Source: Candidatus Babeliales bacterium
Lineage (GTDB): Bacteria > Babelota > Babeliae > Babelales > RVW-14
Length of the DNA stretch: 64,000 bases
NCBI GenBank assembly: GCA_019746485.1
Contig: JAIERW010000001.1
Span: 132,917 to 196,916, forward strand
Direction of reading: 5' to 3'
Position numbers and translations under genes: made by a program. Below the pieces are notes generated by a model. It did no database searches and was not told where the DNA came from. It saw only the letters and a list, made by a program, of their open reading frames with translations. Below are positions 60,691 to 64,000 of the stretch, piece by piece (position 1 is the stretch's first letter; each line of letters starts with the position of its first letter).

Positions 60691-60735
60691 CTTGCACCTT
60701 TTTTTGCGATATTAAAAAAATAAGAAACGATACAG
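60691..60735 (-). promoter_or_regulatory. Conserved leader before the 60006-60680 gene
   Basis: Copy of the leader at 59958, with the hairpin partly lost (GCACC, then TTGCG) and the block ATAAGAAACGATACA kept. Next to it, 60741-60773 forms GTAGGCAC...GTGCCTAC, probably the end signal of the 60783 gene. Confidence 0.45.
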
Positions 60736-60782
60736 AACTTGTAGGCACCTCATGATTGGTATGAAGTGCCTACGTTCAAAAA

Positions 60783-61187
60783 TTAAGTATTTCTCGTGTT
60801 TGGAGCAGCAACCCAACGCCTTTGTTCCATATCATACGTCATCGGTTGTCGAGGTCTCTCATCTTGACCTCTCGCGTTAACAACCTCATGAATGCCCCAA
60901 ACAGTGAACATCCCACCTACGAATCCAAAAAACCCTGCCAAAATCGCGGCTATGGCAGTATCGAAGGCAGCTTGCGTCATGCCATGTACCACATGTGCCT
61001 GCTTGTTATCATGCTGCAGCAACTGCTCAAGAATCTGCTCTGGCGTTTCGCCATTTTTGTACAGCACAAGACACGTTTCCATAAGCTCACTATCTTGCAT
61101 CAACGCCGCAACTTGTGCTTCAACCGGCGTTGCGGCTTGTGCTTGAAAACTCAATAAACTCACTGCTAATAACATTACTCTTTTCAT
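60783..61187 (-). CDS. Small secreted/membrane protein, tandem family member lacking the Cys-rich domain
   Basis: 134 residues. Signal peptide 1-19 (KRVMLLAVSLLSFQAQAAT), the helical segment LMETCLVLYKNGETPEQILEQL that matches YQNGVAPEEIIEQL and YKNGETPEHIVGQL of its neighbours, one membrane helix (IAAILAGFFGFVGGMFTVWG), then a short basic cytoplasmic-looking tail ending PNTRNT. Looks like the short form of the family. AGAGGATTCTCCCC precedes the ATG. Confidence 0.62.
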   Translation of the reverse strand: MKRVMLLAVSLLSFQAQAATPVEAQVAALMQDSELMETCLVLYKNGETPEQILEQLLQHDNKQAHVVHGMTQAAFDTAIAAILAGFFGFVGGMFTVWGIHEVVNARGQDERPRQPMTYDMEQRRWVAAPNTRNT

Positions 61188-61200
61188 GGGGAGAATCCTC

Positions 61201-61240
61201 TTGCACTCTTTGGTGCATTAAACAATAAGAAACGATACAA
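61201..61240 (-). promoter_or_regulatory. Conserved leader with hairpin before the 60783-61187 gene
   Basis: TGCAC-TCTTTG-GTGCA hairpin (61202-61217) and the block AATAAGAAACGATACAA, as in the leaders at 59958 and 60691. The hairpin keeps pairing although its ends differ. Confidence 0.48.
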
Positions 61241-61295
61241 CTTGTGGGCACCTCATCACGTGAGATACCCGTCTTAAAAAATTCTATGCAGCATC

Positions 61296-61631
61296 TTACG
61301 ACTGACGACGCTTTTGCTTTTCTCGATCTGCACTAATTTGAAGTTCGGCTACTATAATAGAAGCGGCAGTCGTCACAATTACGAGCCCAAAAAAACCCGT
61401 TACCATCAGAAGTGCATCAACCAAATACGCTTGCTTTTCATCTTCCTGCACCAATTGCCCAACAATGTGCTCAGGCGTTTCGCCATTTTTGTAAAACGAA
61501 AGACATTGCGCTACAAACACATCATTGTGCGACAATGCCGCCACAACTTCTTCAACACATGTTTCAAACGGCGTTGTAGCGTGTACCTGAAAAGCACACA
61601 ACGCAAAAACAAACATCATTATCTTTTTCAT
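61296..61631 (-). CDS. Small secreted/membrane protein, tandem family member
   Basis: 111 residues. Signal peptide 1-18 (KKIMMFVFALCAFQVHAT), helical segment VAQCLSFYKNGETPEHIVGQL, membrane helix (LLMVTGFFGLVIVTTAASII) and a short charged tail (SADREKQKRRQS). Start 61631 by signal peptide and CGGAG six bases before it; the frame is open to 61688. Confidence 0.62.
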   Translation of the reverse strand: MKKIMMFVFALCAFQVHATTPFETCVEEVVAALSHNDVFVAQCLSFYKNGETPEHIVGQLVQEDEKQAYLVDALLMVTGFFGLVIVTTAASIIVAELQISADREKQKRRQS

Positions 61632-61666
61632 AAAAAACTCCGTTGTGTAACAAGATGCAAAACAAC

Positions 61667-62002
61667 CTATACTTCTTCCAACAAACAAAGTGCGCGTAGT
61701 GAATTTGGCCAGTAATTGTACAAGAAATACCCACAGCCAACAAAAATGGCAACTATGCCAAGCGCTAACGCAGCCCCCTCAAATGCCGAAATAATTTCAA
61801 TGAAATGCGCCTTGCTCTCCGGGTGATCAGCACGCAAAAAAGCAATCAAGTCAACAAGCTCTTCTTGTCCATAATCTGCAAGCAGTATTGGGCAAATAGT
61901 TTCATCTTTTTGCATTATACCAGTCTGCACTTCATGAGATTTTCCCTGACTCATACCACCACACACACTCAGCACAATAATCAACACAACAAGCGACTTC
62001 AT
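61667..62002 (-). CDS. Small secreted/membrane protein, probable distant family member
   Basis: 111 residues. Signal peptide 1-19 (MKSLVVLIIVLSVCGGMSQG), a helical part with ICPILLADYGQEELVDLIAF in the same place as the YKNGETPE segment of its neighbours, then a membrane helix (ALALGIVAIFVGCGYFLY). Size and layout fit the family; sequence match is weak. GGGAGGGAG is 6 bases before the ATG. Confidence 0.58.
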   Translation of the reverse strand: MKSLVVLIIVLSVCGGMSQGKSHEVQTGIMQKDETICPILLADYGQEELVDLIAFLRADHPESKAHFIEIISAFEGAALALGIVAIFVGCGYFLYNYWPNSLRALCLLEEV

Positions 62003-62028
62003 AGACACTCCCTCCCAGTACATGCGCA

Positions 62029-62138
62029 CCAACTAACCTCGACTACGTCGGGAGCTAGTTTAAACAGCAGAGGGAGCCATCTGTAAATAAAGCGCTGAAT
62101 CACTAGTCAGTGCGTAGATGCTACCGATAATGACTAGT
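62029..62138. other. Intergenic region with two inverted repeats
   Basis: One imperfect structure, AACTA...CTCGAC-TAC-GTCGGGAG...TAGTT (62030-62061), and one clean pair ACTAGTCA/TGACTAGT separated by 21 bases (62102-62138). They lie between the 61667 and 62156 genes and have no T run, so they are not typical terminators. Confidence 0.4.
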
Positions 62139-62155
62139 CCAAATTTTTTACCTAC

Positions 62156-63031
62156 TTAGTTCATGAGTTGCTGAGCTCCTTGCCCCAATTCTTCACCCCC
62201 GCTCAATACAGTAAATAAATACGTCATACAATAACCAATAAAAGTAGACGCTGCTGCCCCGGCAGCAAGAGCAGCAAGCAATAAGCACGCTGGTACAATA
62301 GGCACGGGAGAACCAGCAAAACAGGCCCTCTCGTGTGGACTTAACACTCTCGTTTCATAAAAATTATGCGTTGGATTTAACGCGATGTGATAATAACTTT
62401 TTGTAGAAAGTTGAAATTCACTAATGCCAACATGCTGCAAAAAGTTGTACAGAACCGCAACTTCTTTGTTGCCGCCTTTGATTTCTATTTCAGTAAAATT
62501 ACCAAAATCAACCAAATCTCCTCCAGCAACAAAACCCTGCACATGTTGATCAAGCGCCACTTCAAGCGTAGAGCCTTCAAATTCAACTTCGTGCTTCACG
62601 CGCGTTTTTTTGATTTCTACGTGCGGATAAAAACCTAACAAAGAAAGAATGTTAACCATCTCGATACTTGAAGAGACACCCGTTTCCGCTTCAATGCGTC
62701 GCTCTAGCTGTTCACCGCTCGTTTTGCAACAAACCGATGCCTTACCTGGCTGTGTTCGCACGCGCAAGTACACGGGCGCATCATCAAAGCCTTCTGGATT
62801 ACGAAACGTAGTCAAGATTGATGGGTGCTGAAAGTAACTGTCAGTCAACTCAACAGTACCACAATGCCGAGCATTCTTTTCAAGCCAGTTAGCCAACAAA
62901 GTAGATTGTTCTTCGGTAAGTTTTATTTTGATTTCGATTTCTTCTGAAAACTGAGTAGCTTGCTCTTGCGCACAAAGTTGCGCATTACTAATAACAATAG
63001 CACATGCGAGTAACAACAATTTCTTCTTCAT
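62156..63031 (-). CDS. Exported CYTH-domain protein
   Basis: 291 residues. Signal peptide 1-20 (KKKLLLLACAIVISNAQLC). The CYTH (CyaB/thiamine triphosphatase) tunnel fold is shown by E-I-E-I-K-I-K near residue 32, DAPVYLRVRTQPGKASVCCK, LERRIEAETGV, VEIKKTRVKHEVEFEGSTLEVALD, FTEIEIKGG and STKSYYHIA. These supply the usual acidic and basic tunnel residues. C-terminal helices (IVPACLLLAALAAGAAAST) suggest membrane attachment. CYTH enzymes act on triphosphates in the cytoplasm, so an exported one is odd. Its ATG overlaps the YbaK stop (ATGA). Confidence 0.82.
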   Translation of the reverse strand: MKKKLLLLACAIVISNAQLCAQEQATQFSEEIEIKIKLTEEQSTLLANWLEKNARHCGTVELTDSYFQHPSILTTFRNPEGFDDAPVYLRVRTQPGKASVCCKTSGEQLERRIEAETGVSSSIEMVNILSLLGFYPHVEIKKTRVKHEVEFEGSTLEVALDQHVQGFVAGGDLVDFGNFTEIEIKGGNKEVAVLYNFLQHVGISEFQLSTKSYYHIALNPTHNFYETRVLSPHERACFAGSPVPIVPACLLLAALAAGAAASTFIGYCMTYLFTVLSGGEELGQGAQQLMN

Positions 63032-63498
63032 TCTTGAATCTCCAAAGAAAATTGACCAATGTGACAGCTGCTCAACGCAACAAGAAGTTCGGGCTGAATT
63101 TTTAAAAGCTTATCAACTTGACCTCCGCCAGCATAAACAACATCATGCTGCATTACTTTGTCATCGACAAAAACTTCAAGACCGTTGTTTAAGCCGATTG
63201 GCGGGATGCCGCCAGGCGGGTAGCTGGTGACCACTAAAGTCTCTTCTGGTGTGGCAAAACGAAATTTTTTGCAGTTTAAAATTTTTACAACTTCGTGACG
63301 ATCAAGTCGATCATGCCCGCATAAAACAAAAGCAAAAAACTTTTGCGTGTCTGCTTTTACCACCAGCGTCTTAACAATGCTGCTCAATGGCACTCCCAAA
63401 AACTCTGCAGCGCTTTCTGATGTTTTTGTTGGAATATCGCAAACAATAATTTCGAGCGACTTATGTGCAGCAACTAGTTGCTCAAGCTTTGTTTTCAC
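63028..63498 (-). CDS. YbaK/EbsC-family aminoacyl-tRNA deacylase
   Basis: 156 residues, cytoplasmic. The YbaK fold is shown by SESAAEFLGVPLSSIVKTLVVK (with the key Lys), FAFVLCGHDRLDRHEVVKIL, ATPEETLVVTSYPPGGIPPIG and VFVDDKVMQHDVVYAGGG. Such proteins hydrolyse Cys-tRNA(Pro) or related mischarged tRNAs. Translationally coupled to the exported CYTH gene by a 4-base overlap. Confidence 0.92.
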   Translation of the reverse strand: MKTKLEQLVAAHKSLEIIVCDIPTKTSESAAEFLGVPLSSIVKTLVVKADTQKFFAFVLCGHDRLDRHEVVKILNCKKFRFATPEETLVVTSYPPGGIPPIGLNNGLEVFVDDKVMQHDVVYAGGGQVDKLLKIQPELLVALSSCHIGQFSLEIQE

Positions 63499-63646
63499 GT
63501 TTTTTACCCTAAATCTTTTTATTTTTTATTTGTTCAAAAAAGTAATATCTTTGAATCAGGGTTATGGTGCCCTTTTTTTGAAAAAATGGCAATAGTTCTG
63601 CATGTTTTTTAGAATTTTATGCCGGAGTAGGTAGATATCAGAAAGC

Positions 63647-63683
63647 AAAAAAGGGCAGTACTTTTGGTACTACCCTTTTTTTT
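63647..63683. terminator. Bidirectional intrinsic terminator
   Basis: AAAAAAGGGCAGTAC pairs with GTACTACCCTTTTTT (one mismatch) around TTTTG. It lies between the GH1 stop and the YbaK gene. The rest of 63499-63734 is AT-rich without a gene. Confidence 0.85.
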
Positions 63684-63734
63684 AATCTTGATCGAGAAAA
63701 GATAGCTCATTATCTTTTCTTTGAACTCAGCCCA

Positions 63735-64000
63735 CTAAAAAGCTCGATTAGAATACTCAGCAATAAGATTTTTATACAAATCAGCACTTGGTTTTTTGTT
63801 GCGCTCTCTGTCATGCAAACCAAAGCTTGCATCAAAGCCTTTATGCCATTCAAAGTTATCAACAAGCGTCCAATAATAATAACCGCGAATATCAATACCT
63901 TCTTGCAACGCTTTTTCAACCTCTTCCAACGAAGTCATAATCAACAATTGACGGCGCTGATCATCTTTTTTGCTGTTGTCTGCCATACCATTTTCGGTAA
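63735..64000 (-). CDS. GH1 family beta-glycosidase, C-terminal part
   Basis: Only the last 88 or so residues are visible; the gene runs past the window edge. The frame continues upstream of the first Met as TENG, the GH1 nucleophile motif (I/V-T-E-N-G). After it come EVEKALQEGIDIRGYYYWTL, VDNFEWHKGFDASFGL and the C-terminal ADLYKNLIAEY, all standard for GH1. The family hydrolyses beta-glucosides or beta-galactosides; no signal for a phospho-substrate can be judged from this part. It ends before the terminator at 63647. Confidence 0.9.
   Translation of the reverse strand, partial: TENGMADNSKKDDQRRQLLIMTSLEEVEKALQEGIDIRGYYYWTLVDNFEWHKGFDASFGLHDRERNKKPSADLYKNLIAEYSNRAF

Noticed and set aside
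1-64000. tRNA, rRNA, CRISPR arrays
   Set aside because: I scanned the intergenic regions for a cloverleaf with a GTTCGA arm, for rRNA-like stretches and for regularly spaced repeats, and saw none. A tRNA or CRISPR program should confirm.
1-64000. Recoded stop codons (TGA as Trp or Gly)
   Set aside because: TGA, TAG and TAA all occur as stops at expected ends (for example TGA of lpxB), and Trp codons are TGG inside motifs.

Overview
The window looks like part of the chromosome of a small-genome, host-associated Gram-negative bacterium. My best guess is Candidatus Dependentiae (TM6); this is an inference from gene content and cannot be confirmed without a marker-gene tree. The evidence is LPS genes (lpxB, an LptF/LptG permease), a type II secretion pseudopilus operon, an MCE protein, ankyrin-repeat proteins with signal peptides, a SET-domain protein, many unrecognised short secreted proteins in tandem families, moderately AT-rich DNA, and tight packing with overlapping genes. 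Stops are TAA, TAG and TGA with no sign of recoding. I found no rRNA, tRNA, CRISPR array, transposase or integrase.

Layout. Positions 1-19,700 hold a surface-glycan locus: gmd-fcl-pseB on the minus strand, a lipid-linked glycan type ABC exporter, a UDP-glucuronate decarboxylase, ugd, five glycosyltransferases and two methyltransferases. Together these predict GDP-fucose, UDP-glucuronate/UDP-xylose and a 4-keto-6-deoxy-HexNAc precursor. The locus is interrupted by secreted proteins of unknown function and by a first MNT/HEPN (MntA/HepT-like) pair. Positions 19,800-24,300 are a plus-strand run: grpE, pssA, an HtrA protease, tlyA, a helical protein and a SET protein. Positions 24,500-29,000 are a minus-strand run: glmM, a DUF502 membrane protein, an LptF/G permease and a secreted protein. 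Positions 29,100-37,600 hold a LysE exporter, secreted proteins, a LexA/CI-like repressor, lpxB, a second MNT/HEPN pair inserted between lpxB and rnhB, and rnhB. Positions 37,600-44,000 are gspF-G-H-I-J-K followed by an MCE protein. Positions 44,100-48,400 hold an unknown secreted protein and five related small secreted proteins. Positions 48,400-51,300 are a TrpXYZ-like ABC importer. Positions 51,600-58,300 hold an AAA/DUF4143 ATPase, two ankyrin proteins and a P-type ATPase. Positions 58,500-64,000 hold a phosphoribosyltransferase, a tandem family of small secreted or membrane proteins, a secreted CYTH protein, a YbaK-type deacylase and the end of a GH1 glycosidase.

Most notable signals. 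(1) A REPIN-like dispersed repeat occurs three times. Each copy is two hairpin units facing each other, with conserved end boxes and a different but self-complementary centre in every unit. One copy lies in frame inside the LptF/G gene. (2) The second MNT/HEPN pair is bracketed by 110-bp, roughly 94% identical direct repeats of the lpxB 3' end, as if the cassette arrived carrying a replacement gene end. (3) Two expanded families of secreted proteins have no function I can recognise, and one lies next to the secretion operon. (4) There is a 23-bp perfect hairpin inside an ankyrin gene, and two terminators identical in stem but opposite in loop orientation.
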